From: a virus
Strand: one strand, 5' to 3'
IMG/VR virus record: IMGVR_UViG_3300042569_003487
Location: 62,001 to 126,000 of that record
DNA length: 64,000 bases
Both the position numbers and the translations under genes were made by a program. Below the pieces are notes generated by a model. It was not told where the DNA came from. It ran no database searches and saw nothing but the letters and a program-made list of their open reading frames with translations. Positions within the stretch are counted from its first letter, which is position 1; each line of letters opens with the position of its first letter. This document shows, in pieces, positions 47,994 through 57,300 of this stretch.

Positions 47994-50558
47994 TTAGTTT
48001 TGAGTTACTTTTACTGTAAAATTATTTGTATTTGAACTTTCTTTAGCAGTAGCATATACTTTATTATTTACAACTTTATATCTAAATTTAGAAATAGCAC
48101 TATGTGTTGACGCATTTAATTGAGTAACTAAATTATCGATATTTGAATAGGTTGGAACTGTGTATGGATCGTGTAAACCTAATCTTATTTTATGACCGAC
48201 GGTTGGTGCATCAATTGAAAATCCTTGTAAGAAATCTGATTGATACGATAATTGATAGAATTTAGTATGGAAGAGATCTCCAATTTTTGCATTAGAAATA
48301 TCACTCACTCTAGGCTTAACCGAATTGTCTCCAAGTCCCCAAGAATACGCATAATCTGAAACTAGGGTTGGATCGCTAACGACCTTAAATTCACCAGTTA
48401 GCTTGTCTTTTATTTTTGCTTGAGTCGGTGCTGTATTATTACTAAAGTTATTTGCGTAATATGACCAATCGAATAGTTCTTTTTCTAAATCAATTGATCC
48501 TATTTTTTGGGTGAATGAAGGAATTGTTACATTTGGGTTAAACATGTAACTTCCTCCCATATCTCCGACTGTAACATTAGTTAAGTCTTTAAACTGATAT
48601 GAAAACTTATCTGATGTTCTGGTAAAACCAACTGTAGTTGAAATAGTTGGATTTACTTTAAATTTAATAAAATCTACAGATATTCCAGCAAATTGATCGT
48701 ATACTCTTGCTTCAATTAAATATTCTCCAATATATGGTAAAACATGTGCAATCTTATTGAAATCATAAATGTTTCCTCTATAACTCCACTTATATGCGTT
48801 TGGTGAGTTTGGTTCCGGATTCTTTGTAATTATCCATTCAATATCAACTAAATTTAGATATACTGCAATATCTCTTAGTCTTACTCCTTCAGTTTCTAAA
48901 TCGCTAAATGTTATTCCATCATAGTCTAACATTTGATACAGTGGAAGATTTGCTTTTAAAATAATAGGGCAGCCTATTTGTGATTGTTCATTAACTTCGC
49001 CATTCGACCAATAGTAAGATCTTCCGTGCTTTCTCCATTCTTCAATTGAAACCTGTTCATAAAATGTGGTTATTGCTAATATTAGAGCTTTTTGTTGAGC
49101 TGCTGAATAGGTTTGACCTCCGTCATATGGATTTACAATTGCAGAAAAGACTGGGGTCATATCAATCTGCGGTTGAAGTAGCCCTGGTAAAATATTAGGT
49201 ACACCCTTTCCGGTATTAAATGAATATTTAGGAAACCCTTCTAAAATTTTAGTTGGATTACCTATTTCAGCCTTGTCTGAATAGAATAATGGTCTAATAT
49301 CTCTAATGTATGGAACGGCAATTTCAGATGAAGGTGAATGGACGCTTGCTTTGATTTTAGTGTTAATATTAACACTTTTAATCTCTGTGTCATCTGTCCA
49401 ATATCTAAGATTAAATTTTTCAAAAAATATAAATTCACCAATAATATCCCTAACTACAACGTTTATAGGTAGAATTTCGCGCTTTAACTTTTTAGCAAGA
49501 CCGTCTAATTTATAAAAAATCTCGGCTGGAGTAAAATCCGTAGTTTCAACTACTTCAGGTAAACCGTCATCGTCGTAATTATCAGTTGCTTTGGTAAATT
49601 GATAGCACAGTGCTAAAAATGAAGTTTTCTTAAATTGAGCAGAATCTGTTAAGGCTCCACCAGTAGAAACACTAACCATATTATCAATTTTGCCATCATC
49701 TAACATATCTGTAATGTTAACTAGTGCAAATGTATTTAAATATTGAGAGGTTGAGTTTGAGTTTTTCCAAAATTCTTTAGCTTCAAGAACATCTTTATAT
49801 CCAAACAGATTGATAAAATTAACTAAACCTTTATAGGTACCGACATATGGAAAAACCTGATCGCGATTTACTAAAATTTCCTTTCTTGCCTGGTTAATCT
49901 GTTCCCAATCTGGTAAACCTTCTTTAATGTTATAATCTTTTAATAGTTGAGCATCTTCAATGTGAAACGATATTCCAAAATTTTCCATCCAATTACGATA
50001 TCTAGAATCCTCGTCTACACCTTCTCCATAATAGTCTATTTCAAGTATTTTGGTTGAAGTAATATTTCCATTTGATACAATTTCGTGATATGCAAGTAGC
50101 TTTCTGGTATAAATTTTTTCTTCAGTTGGAGAAAAGGCAATATTTACCTGCATTGGATATTTAATGTAAAGTTGCGAAGAAGACCCGTTTGAAAAATCTG
50201 AATGATTTAACGTGATTGAATCGGCTTTTTCAATAAAGGGTAAGTCTGTATCACTATTACCACTTATATCCTGTTTTATATTATAGAAAAAGAAGCTATT
50301 TGTAGGGTCAGATGTTTCCCATTTAAAAACAATTCTCTCGTTTTGGTTAAGTGTTGGAAAAAGATACTCTGGGTTAGAGTATTCCAAGATAAAGATTTGT
50401 CGACTATCAAATAAGCCTAATGATACTGGTTTAATATACTCTCGACCATACTGCCAGGCAATAGAGTCACTTTTACTAGTTTCAGCATTATACTTAGTAA
50501 ACTGGAAGTTATAGTTTTCACCAAACTTATCAAAAAATATGAGGTTAGACAGTTGCAT
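47994..50558 (-). CDS. Large baseplate structural protein with PKD-like domain
   Basis: The frame can start at a TTG at 50,561, but the next codon is ATG (50,558), which I take as the start, giving 854 residues beginning MQLSNLIFFDKFGENY. Residues ~195-270 contain DQVFPYVGTYKGLVNFINLF followed by GYKDVLEAKEFW, resembling the phage tail protein I/wedge-type phrase 'G-x-K-xLxxFIxxFGY'. Residues ~560-655 are PKD-like (HVLPYIGEYLIEARVYDQF). The C-terminal domain is beta-rich (HKIRLGLHDPYTVPTYSNI). It is the first gene of the large leftward virion transcript and has an isolated late promoter upstream. Probably a baseplate wedge protein; medium certainty. Confidence 0.65.
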   Translation of the reverse strand: MQLSNLIFFDKFGENYNFQFTKYNAETSKSDSIAWQYGREYIKPVSLGLFDSRQIFILEYSNPEYLFPTLNQNERIVFKWETSDPTNSFFFYNIKQDISGNSDTDLPFIEKADSITLNHSDFSNGSSSQLYIKYPMQVNIAFSPTEEKIYTRKLLAYHEIVSNGNITSTKILEIDYYGEGVDEDSRYRNWMENFGISFHIEDAQLLKDYNIKEGLPDWEQINQARKEILVNRDQVFPYVGTYKGLVNFINLFGYKDVLEAKEFWKNSNSTSQYLNTFALVNITDMLDDGKIDNMVSVSTGGALTDSAQFKKTSFLALCYQFTKATDNYDDDGLPEVVETTDFTPAEIFYKLDGLAKKLKREILPINVVVRDIIGEFIFFEKFNLRYWTDDTEIKSVNINTKIKASVHSPSSEIAVPYIRDIRPLFYSDKAEIGNPTKILEGFPKYSFNTGKGVPNILPGLLQPQIDMTPVFSAIVNPYDGGQTYSAAQQKALILAITTFYEQVSIEEWRKHGRSYYWSNGEVNEQSQIGCPIILKANLPLYQMLDYDGITFSDLETEGVRLRDIAVYLNLVDIEWIITKNPEPNSPNAYKWSYRGNIYDFNKIAHVLPYIGEYLIEARVYDQFAGISVDFIKFKVNPTISTTVGFTRTSDKFSYQFKDLTNVTVGDMGGSYMFNPNVTIPSFTQKIGSIDLEKELFDWSYYANNFSNNTAPTQAKIKDKLTGEFKVVSDPTLVSDYAYSWGLGDNSVKPRVSDISNAKIGDLFHTKFYQLSYQSDFLQGFSIDAPTVGHKIRLGLHDPYTVPTYSNIDNLVTQLNASTHSAISKFRYKVVNNKVYATAKESSNTNNFTVKVTQN

Positions 50559-50572
50559 CAACTTGGCTTTTT

Positions 50573-50583
50573 GTTATTTATTA
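50573..50583 (-). promoter_or_regulatory. Late-type promoter motif heading the virion operon
   Basis: The minus strand reads TAATAAATAAC followed by AAAAAG, 14 bases upstream of the ATG at 50,558. CCAGGAATTGG (50,585-50,595) lies one base upstream as a near-palindrome. CTTGGC (50,562-50,567) and GCCAGG (50,584-50,589) form imperfect inverted arms around the motif. Confidence 0.65.
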
Positions 50584-50599
50584 GCCAGGAATTGGCAAG

Positions 50600-51019
50600 T
50601 TAGATAGTGTAGATTTCGCTCTCGCCAGAATGACTTAGTGAGATAGTTACGATCTTTTCACCCTTTCCTATATGTTTATAGATCTTCTTGTATTCCTTGG
50701 CATATCCATTTTTTGCAATTTGGGTAAAATACGCAAATGCATTATTGGATTTTTCTTCATTAAAGTTCCTCCAATATCGTAAAAGATCTAAAAGAGCTGA
50801 TTGAATACAGTCTTCCCTGTCTAGTGGATTTTGGAATTTTAATTTTTGAATAGCACGATTTGCTAAAAGGATAAAATAGTCGATTGCTTTTGGGGAAAGT
50901 TCGCCTTTTGTATGCTGATAACCAGTTTCTTCATTTAAGAGACCGTGTTTACAACGGATAATTTCATTTGTGAAGTCTCTATTATTAATATAATACTTCG
51001 GGTCTTTAATTCTTGCCAT
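50600..51019 (-). CDS. 55: T4 gp55-like late sigma factor
   Basis: A 139-residue protein resembling T4 gp55, the phage sigma factor that directs host RNA polymerase to late promoters. The shared layout is an N-terminal KYYINNRDFTNEII (gp55: KYNYVNNKELLQAII), a central DREDCIQSALLDLLRYWRNF helix parallel to the gp55 region-2 helix, and the diagnostic NFNEEKSNNAFAYFTQIAKN (gp55: NFDETKYKNPHAYITQA) at ~86-104, followed by a basic helix (KEYKKIYK). It is shorter than the ~185 residues of T4 gp55; the acidic C-terminal clamp-binding tail is reduced to SHSGESEIYTI. It overlaps the RuvC-like gene by one base. No late motif lies before this pair, which fits expression before the late genes it would activate. 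Confidence 0.82.
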   Translation of the reverse strand: MARIKDPKYYINNRDFTNEIIRCKHGLLNEETGYQHTKGELSPKAIDYFILLANRAIQKLKFQNPLDREDCIQSALLDLLRYWRNFNEEKSNNAFAYFTQIAKNGYAKEYKKIYKHIGKGEKIVTISLSHSGESEIYTI

Positions 51020-51681
51020 TAGTTTAGGGCCTGGTAAATTTTTAATACACTTAAATAAGAATCGACTAGGTCTGGAAATGGTGATTTAATTTCAGAAGCT
51101 GTGACTAGTTCTGTACTATATTTATTTAAGCATTGAGCTAGGGCAGAGTTTCGTGCTGCCTCTATTTTAGGGTCTTCTATAAATTGATTAAAGACATCAA
51201 ACTTATTAGCGTTACCCTTTGCTCCTATTGCATTTTTTAATTCTGATGGAGAAAATATGAATAACCCAGCTAAGTTATTATCAAGTAATCTATCAGTAAT
51301 AGTTTTTTTAAGAATTCCTGTAGTTTGGACAATATCAACTAGTGAATTACCCTTTGCTCCATAAGCAAAGCCTTCAATTCCAACAATAATAGGTTTTTGT
51401 GAAACTTTAGTTAAGACAGTATCAATTAAAGTATTAACTAAAAGTAATTGATTTTGCAGTTTCTTTCTTTCAGTATCGGAATAACTTAAGCCTTTATTAT
51501 TCTTTTCACCTAAATTAACAATATGAATATCTGGAAACTCTAAATTGATTCCTTCTAAGAAGTGAAGGTAAGACTTACTTAATTTAGTATTGGTGACAGC
51601 AACCCATTTAAAGGTCTTGAAATCATGACTGATACAAGCCGCTGGGAAGTTAATAGAGAAGTCAAATCCTATAATAGTCAC
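51019..51681 (-). CDS. RuvC-like Holliday junction resolvase/nuclease
   Basis: A 220-residue RNase H-fold protein with a GTG start at 51,681 (MTIIGFDFSINF); the upstream ATG is out of frame. Active-site acids in the RuvC arrangement: Asp7 in IGFDFS, Glu103 in IVGIEGFAYGAKG, and Asp204/Asp207 in PFPDLVDSYL. SPSELKNAIGAKGNANK (~144-160) is the typical substrate-side segment. It would resolve recombination or replication branches before packaging, replacing T4 endonuclease VII (gp49). It is cotranscribed with the gp55-like gene (one-base overlap), linking late transcription and DNA processing. Confidence 0.82.
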   Translation of the reverse strand: MTIIGFDFSINFPAACISHDFKTFKWVAVTNTKLSKSYLHFLEGINLEFPDIHIVNLGEKNNKGLSYSDTERKKLQNQLLLVNTLIDTVLTKVSQKPIIVGIEGFAYGAKGNSLVDIVQTTGILKKTITDRLLDNNLAGLFIFSPSELKNAIGAKGNANKFDVFNQFIEDPKIEAARNSALAQCLNKYSTELVTASEIKSPFPDLVDSYLSVLKIYQALN

Positions 51682-51910
51682 GCATAGTTAAGTAATTTGT
51701 AATACTTTACTGAAAAATTTATAAAAGGTTTCTAAAACCTTCTTCAAAAGCACTATAAAATAAGGGAAAGGTTTGGGAGGGTGTCAGACTGATAATCAGA
51801 CTGATACTTATCGACTCTATTCTCTTTATTTTTTTAAAAATAAAGAATTAGAGACTCAGTCTGACCAAAACTTAAGACTCTTTAGTATATTGTTTCTAAA
51901 TTATTAGGCA
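51682..51910. promoter_or_regulatory. Divergent intergenic region with nested inverted repeats
   Basis: These 229 bases separate the leftward gp55/RuvC pair from the rightward exonuclease/GroEL genes. They contain: stem AAGGTTT/AAACCTT (51,724-51,740); an 11-base direct repeat TCAGACTGATA at 51,784-51,794 and 51,796-51,806; an exact 10-bp inverted repeat GTCAGACTGA (51,783-51,792) / TCAGTCTGAC (51,856-51,865); and an AT-rich stem CTTTATTTTT/AAAAATAAAG (51,824-51,845) at its centre. No coding frame and no late motif. Likely holds early/middle promoters or a regulatory hairpin; an origin is possible. Confidence 0.6.
51783..51865. repeat. Long hairpin: 10-bp outer arms around AT-rich inner stem
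   Basis: Outer arms GTCAGACTGA and TCAGTCTGAC are perfect inverted copies. The inner CTC-rich and T-run arms (from 51,815 to 51,853) also pair with few mismatches, ending in the perfect 10-bp stem with a TT loop. A one-arm direct repeat (TCAGACTGATA twice, 12-base period) makes two alternative pairings with the right arm possible. Confidence 0.7.
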
Positions 51911-52660
51911 ATGTTTACACCACAACAAATTTCTAAGATGGTCTTTTTTGATATTGAGACCTCTACTACTACACAGGATGCTGGTTCCTTGAGCCCCGCA
52001 CTACAGAATCAATGGCACAAACGTGCTGAATACCTTCGTGATACTCTTTCACAAAAATATCCAGATAATAAGACCCTAAGTGATGAAGACCTTTTTACCC
52101 AAAAGGCTGCACTTCAAGCAGAGTTCGGCAGAATAGTCTGTATTAGTTTTGGTCGTATTGTTTATAAAGACGGCGAACCTACATTTACAGTTGCTGCTAT
52201 TTCAGGAGAAAACGAAGAAGAACTCTTAACTAAAGCCCAAAAATCTATTTCTAAAATATTTGCAACTGGAGGAACCCTAGTTGGTCATAATATTAAAAGA
52301 TTTGATATTCCTTATCTATGTAAGAGATTATTAATTAATGGTTTGGCTATTCCAGACGAACTCCATTTTCATAACAAGAAACCTTGGGAAATTCCAATGC
52401 AAGATACAATGGACGTTTGGTCATTTGGAGCTTGGCAAGAAGGCTTTGCTTCACTAGATCTTATTTGTGGAGTTCTTGATATTCCATCACCTAAAGGAGC
52501 AATGCGAGGTGAAGAAGTTCCGGCTGCGTTTTGGGAAGGTCGTCTTCAAGAAATTGCTCAATATAATATGGAAGATGTCATTGCACTCGGGCGTATTATA
52601 TTAAAGGTCTCAGGACTAAACTTGTTTGAAGAAGAGAGTATAACAAGAAATACGCTATAA
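51911..52660 (+). CDS. PolB-type 3'-5' exonuclease (DEDDy)
   Basis: A 249-residue stand-alone proofreading-type exonuclease of the family related to the PolB exonuclease domain. Exo I: Asp14 and Glu16 in VFFDIETS. Exo II: VGHNIKRFDIPYLCKRL with Asp132. Exo III: QYNMEDVIAL with Tyr218 and Asp222, giving the DEDDy set. Between motifs lie FGRIVCISFGRI and DTMDVWSF, also typical. It would trim 3' ends during replication, recombination or repair; the substrate is not shown by sequence. No polymerase domain is attached. Starts at an ATG in the divergent region and is followed 18 bases later by groEL. Confidence 0.85.
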   Translation: MFTPQQISKMVFFDIETSTTTQDAGSLSPALQNQWHKRAEYLRDTLSQKYPDNKTLSDEDLFTQKAALQAEFGRIVCISFGRIVYKDGEPTFTVAAISGENEEELLTKAQKSISKIFATGGTLVGHNIKRFDIPYLCKRLLINGLAIPDELHFHNKKPWEIPMQDTMDVWSFGAWQEGFASLDLICGVLDIPSPKGAMRGEEVPAAFWEGRLQEIAQYNMEDVIALGRIILKVSGLNLFEEESITRNTL

Positions 52661-52678
52661 AAATATTTAAAAAGATAA

Positions 52679-54271
52679 ATGTCAAAGACTATAATTTTTG
52701 ATGCTGATGCAAGAAACCGACTTAAAGTTGGTGTTGATACATTAGCAAATTCAGTAAAAGTAACAATGGGTCCAGGTGGACGTAATGTTGTTATTGCAAG
52801 AGACGGTGGATTAGCTGTCACAAAAGATGGAGTTTCTGTTGCTAGAGAAGTTGAACTGTCAGATAATATTGCTGATGTTGGTGCACAAATGGTAAAACAA
52901 GTTGCGCATAAAGTAGCACAATTAGCTGGTGACGGAACTACAACTGCAACTGTATTAACTCAAGAAATTTTTAATCGTGGACTTAAAGCAGTTGCGACTG
53001 GTGCAAATCCAATTGAATTAAAAAGAGGAATGGATGCAGCTTTATCTGAAGTAGTTGAGGCATTATCGAATTCTTCAATTCCAGTTAAAGATCTTACGCA
53101 CATTCACCAAGTTGCAACAATTTCTGCCAATAACGATGAGTCAATGGGTGCCCTAATTACCCAATGTATGGAGGCAGTTGGTTTTGATGGAATTATTACA
53201 GTTGAACAAAGTAAGTCTGCTGAAACTTATGTTGATATTGTAGAAGGAATGCAATTTAAGTCTGGTTACCTATCACCATATTTTATTAATTCTAATGAGA
53301 AACCTCAAGTTGAATTTGAAAACGCTTTAGTTCTACTTGTTGATGGTAAAGTATCAGTCTTAAATGATATTGTTCAATTTTTAGAATATTCAAATCAAAA
53401 AGGTCGACCACTTTTAGTTATTTCTGAAAGTGTAGATGGAGATGCTCTAAATACAATGGTACTTAATAAATTAAGAGGCACAATTAAAGCAGCGGCTGTA
53501 CGTGCACCAGGTTTTGGTGAATTACGTAAAGAAAATCTTGATGATATTGCAATTTTAACAGGGGCAAAAACTGTTTCTGAACGTGAAGGTTATACGCTAA
53601 GCGAAACGGTTGCATCTGAAGTATTAGGTTCAGCTAATAAAGTTATTATTACTGCAGAATCTACTACAATAATTGGAGGAGACGGCGAGGCTGAATCAAT
53701 TAAAGAAAGAATTACTGATATTAATGCTCAAATTGAAAATAGTACCAGTGAATCTGCTTCGTTAATACTTAAAGAGCGTCTTGCTAGATTAGATGGAGGA
53801 GTTGCAATTATTAAAGTTGGAGCCCACTCTGAAATTGAAATGCGCGAAAAAATAGATCGTATTGATGATGCAATTGGAGCCACTAGAGCCGCTGTTGAAG
53901 AAGGTATTGTTGTAGGCGGTGGAGTTGCTCTTTGTAAAATTGCAGAATCACTTAAACCAACTATTGATACTACGCCAAACTTTGAACATAGACTCGGTCG
54001 TACAATCTTATTGGAATCATGTTTAGCGCCATTTCAAGTAATTTTAAATAATGCTGGAGAATCACCAGATGCAGTTCTTGCACAAATGAAAAATCTTGGT
54101 AAAGAATATAACGTTAAGGCTAGAGAATACTGTGACTTTATTGAATCTGGTATCATTGATCCTGTGAAAGTTACTAGGGTTGCACTAGAAAATGCAGTTT
54201 CAATTGCTTCTATGATGCTAACCACCGAGTGCCTAATGGTTCAGGATAAAACTACAGAAACTAAGGCTTAA
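52679..54271 (+). CDS. groEL: Phage-encoded GroEL chaperonin
   Basis: A 530-residue, full-length group I chaperonin. ATP-binding phrases TMGPGGRNVVI (~29-39), GDGTTTATVL (~84-93) and the C-terminal ATRAAVEEGIVVGGGVAL are intact; the apical domain (~180-365) contains VEGMQFKSGYLSPYF and APGFGELRKENLDDIAIL. It differs from bacterial GroEL in lacking the Gly-Gly-Met repeat tail (it ends DKTTETKA). No GroES-like gene is in the window, so it would use a host GroES or a co-chaperonin encoded elsewhere. Phage GroEL is known in some jumbo phages; here it sits among enzyme and virion genes and may fold the very large tail proteins. Confidence 0.95.
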   Translation: MSKTIIFDADARNRLKVGVDTLANSVKVTMGPGGRNVVIARDGGLAVTKDGVSVAREVELSDNIADVGAQMVKQVAHKVAQLAGDGTTTATVLTQEIFNRGLKAVATGANPIELKRGMDAALSEVVEALSNSSIPVKDLTHIHQVATISANNDESMGALITQCMEAVGFDGIITVEQSKSAETYVDIVEGMQFKSGYLSPYFINSNEKPQVEFENALVLLVDGKVSVLNDIVQFLEYSNQKGRPLLVISESVDGDALNTMVLNKLRGTIKAAAVRAPGFGELRKENLDDIAILTGAKTVSEREGYTLSETVASEVLGSANKVIITAESTTIIGGDGEAESIKERITDINAQIENSTSESASLILKERLARLDGGVAIIKVGAHSEIEMREKIDRIDDAIGATRAAVEEGIVVGGGVALCKIAESLKPTIDTTPNFEHRLGRTILLESCLAPFQVILNNAGESPDAVLAQMKNLGKEYNVKAREYCDFIESGIIDPVKVTRVALENAVSIASMMLTTECLMVQDKTTETKA

Positions 54272-54284
54272 TTATATTTTGCCT

Positions 54285-54315
54285 AAGTCTTCGTTAAATA
54301 AAAAAAAGAAGACTT
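54285..54315. repeat. 8-bp inverted repeat around a late-type motif
   Basis: AAGTCTTC (54,285-54,292) and GAAGACTT (54,308-54,315) are exact inverted copies, separated by 15 bases containing TTAAATAAAAAA. It lies between groEL and the 1413-residue gene. As RNA it could form a weak terminator for groEL; as DNA it frames the probable promoter of the next gene. Confidence 0.6.
54294..54305 (+). promoter_or_regulatory. Possible late-type promoter before the 1413-aa gene
   Basis: TTAAATAAAAAA is 14 bases upstream of the TTG start codon. It resembles the CTTAAATAAAAAG element at 20,122 more than the AATAAATAAC core, so confidence is moderate to low. Confidence 0.35.
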
Positions 54316-54318
54316 GCT

Positions 54319-57300
54319 TTGTCAGAAATCGACAGTCTTATTGAACAAATTAAATGCGAGCTAAGAGAAAACCCCTTCTTTTCTGAAGGGGATCTTGCTG
54401 CTTTAGATGCATGTTTACCTAGCTCAGATGAATTAGAAAATGCTCAAATTGAAGCTATTGAAGAAATAGTTGCGGAAAATCCCTGTGCTAAAAAATCAAT
54501 TGATGCAATAAATTCAGAGCTAGAAAAAAACGATGCAAAATTAAAGGCTGCAGTCAAAGCAAAATACGTAATATCTAGATTACAAGAACTTAGAGACCTT
54601 CTTTACCCAGCTGAATATTTTTATAAAACCAGATCAGAATTTTTTAATAAGATTATCAAAGACCTAGATAATAGGTTTACTGTAGCTGGTGCAAACTACA
54701 ATACAGAATTTACTAATATTTTAAATAAGTATGAACTAAATTCATATAAATTTAATGCAGTTGCAACAACAACAACAATATCAGCAATTGATCAATTAAA
54801 CAAAGATATTAAGTCTCAAATTGAAGATTATTTTAGTAAAAGAACCTTTGCTGTTACTAATACTGATCCAATTAAATATTCATATAATTCAGATAATCCA
54901 ACATTTTCTATAAGTCTTCCTGGAAAGGATGGATTTTCTATTAAGTCTTCTGAAAATCAAAAAACAGGAAAGGTTGATTCTTTTGGTAATTCTGAAACCA
55001 AGCAAGTTGAAGTTAATGTTAAAATTTTACCAGAAGATTCAATTTATGAAACTAAAGATAAAGTTTTTCAAAAACGTACCCTTAATTTAGTTAACATCTC
55101 TTCACAAAGGTATACAGATAAATCTGCAACTGATTCACTATATCCATTTTCTGGACATCTTGCAAATTTCTATAAGAAAATTGAAGACCCTCTTACTCTT
55201 TTCACACTAGAAGAAAAAGGATTAACCACTGATTCTGTAAAAACTGATAAAAATCTTACCAAAGAAAAATTAGATGGAATTGTTAAAGAGCAAAGAGCAG
55301 ATGGAAGAGAAGAACAATTTTATATTGAAAATACAGAAACCTATCAAAAATTTTATGAAAATCTTGAACCTAAGATTGAGGAAAGAATTGAGGCTGAACG
55401 TACTAAATTTAGAAAAGGTCTAATTGAAACAGGTAAGCTAATAAAATTATCAAATCTTGCTAAAAAACAGGTATTTGATTTAGTTAACAATAGTCAGTTA
55501 ATATCTACTCCAACTGAAAAGCTTATCGTTAATGGTAAAGAGATTAAACCTAGCGAATACGGCCAACAGATTAGAGATAAAATTCAAAAGAGCGCCGACG
55601 AAATTTCTAAATTAGTTAAAGACATTGAAGCTCGTATTGCCGCTATTAAAAAAGCAAACACGCCAAATCCAGATGATTTAGCAAGCGCTCTTTCTGCAAC
55701 CGGATGTCTTCCCCCAACTGAACCTCCATGTAAATCTTTACCTAAAGCTGGATCTGACCCATTGGGTTATAAATCAATGACTATTCCAGCAACAATGGCT
55801 CAACCAGATTATACTTGTAATTGTTATTGGAAAGAAGTTACTAAACACCTAAATAAATTAAATCTACTTCCAATTCCAGATATAATGCGATTGCCGGCAC
55901 TTAGATATTGGCCAGTAGGAATCTTAATTCCTTTGCCTGTTCCAATTAGAATTCCGCTTCCTCAAATTTGGAAACATATTATAACATTAAATTTACCATT
56001 TGGTACACTTGTTGTTTGGTATATTCAATGCGGAATAGTACCATCTCCAATTGTTATGTACATCGGGCCAGATGGAAAAAAGATTATTCTATTAGGATTT
56101 AGAGCGCTTCAAGGTCAATTTGATCCAGTTGGCTATACAATTAACGAAAGCCCTAAACAACCAGCTCCGCTTGGAGTTACCCTTAGTGAAATTGGAAAAC
56201 CTACTGGAACTTCAATTAAAACTCTAACGTTTGGCACGATTTTACCAGATTCAGTCATGGAAAAAACTGCGAAAGTTATAGCTAAGGCTCAAGTAATTAC
56301 AGAACTTGTTACTGAAGGTAGACTAATGCCAAATGGCTTTAATATTCCATTTAAGCTTGGCGAAAAACCTAATTTTAATACCGGTGACGCTGACCTACTT
56401 AGTCAAGTTGCAGATGGAGTTGAGGATTTTCAGTTATTTGTTGAAAATCTTAGTCGACGTATTTGTAGGAAAATTGATGAAATTGGAGATATCGATTTAC
56501 CTAATTTTACTCTAGCTCTAGTTGATGCTGAACAAGCTGCTAAAGATAGAGCTCAAATATTAAGCGGCCTACCATATAATTTTGATTCAGCTTGGTTAAA
56601 TTGTGATCCAGCTAACCTATCAAATAATATACCAGCTGATGTTATTACAAGTGCAAATACTGATGCTGGCACGCAATGTAAAGAAGTTATTCTATCACTT
56701 TCATTAGATTTAGATAGTTTTTTAGATAAACTCAAACTAGGAACATATAAATTTCCAAAAAAGAAAGGAAAACAAATTAAACCACAAGCATTTTTAGATG
56801 AAATTGTTGATAATTTAATTGAATACTTATCTGATACAAACTTTGGAAAAAGCAGAAATATTAATTTAAATAAAAGATTTAGAAAAGCTATGCAAGATCT
56901 AGACTTGGATGCAGAAATTGATGCAATCCAAGCTAGCGTTGATCTTAGTAAAAATGAAGACTTAATTGCATTTAAGAAAACCCTAAAGAAATACGTAGAT
57001 GAAATTTGTGATGTAATGTCTGGTAAAAATATAAAGGTTGATAAAACTAAGCCAGCCTTTAAGCGAAGAGTCAATAATGAAAGAAAGCGCAGAATCCGAT
57101 TTAATTTAATAAATGGAATCAATATTAAAGATATGGTTGGGTCTACTCCAAATAAAGACGATAAAGATTTGTTAATAGACATGTTTAAACAACAAATTGC
57201 AAAATCGAACATTGATCCAACTGCTATTACTGACTCGGAATTATTTAATATTATAGAAACTTCTCCAAAGATTAATGATGATTATAAGAAAAGCCATGTT

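Noticed and set aside
50559-50561. TTG start for the 854-residue baseplate gene
   Set aside because: The next codon is ATG and fits the spacing from the late promoter; no reason to prefer TTG.
51682-51910. tRNA or riboswitch in the divergent region
   Set aside because: The hairpins are AT-rich arms without a cloverleaf or a recognisable conserved aptamer.
56553-57212. 219-codon minus-strand frame
   Set aside because: Lies wholly inside the 1413-residue gene on the other strand, has biased low-complexity composition, and no promoter or coupling; a shadow frame.
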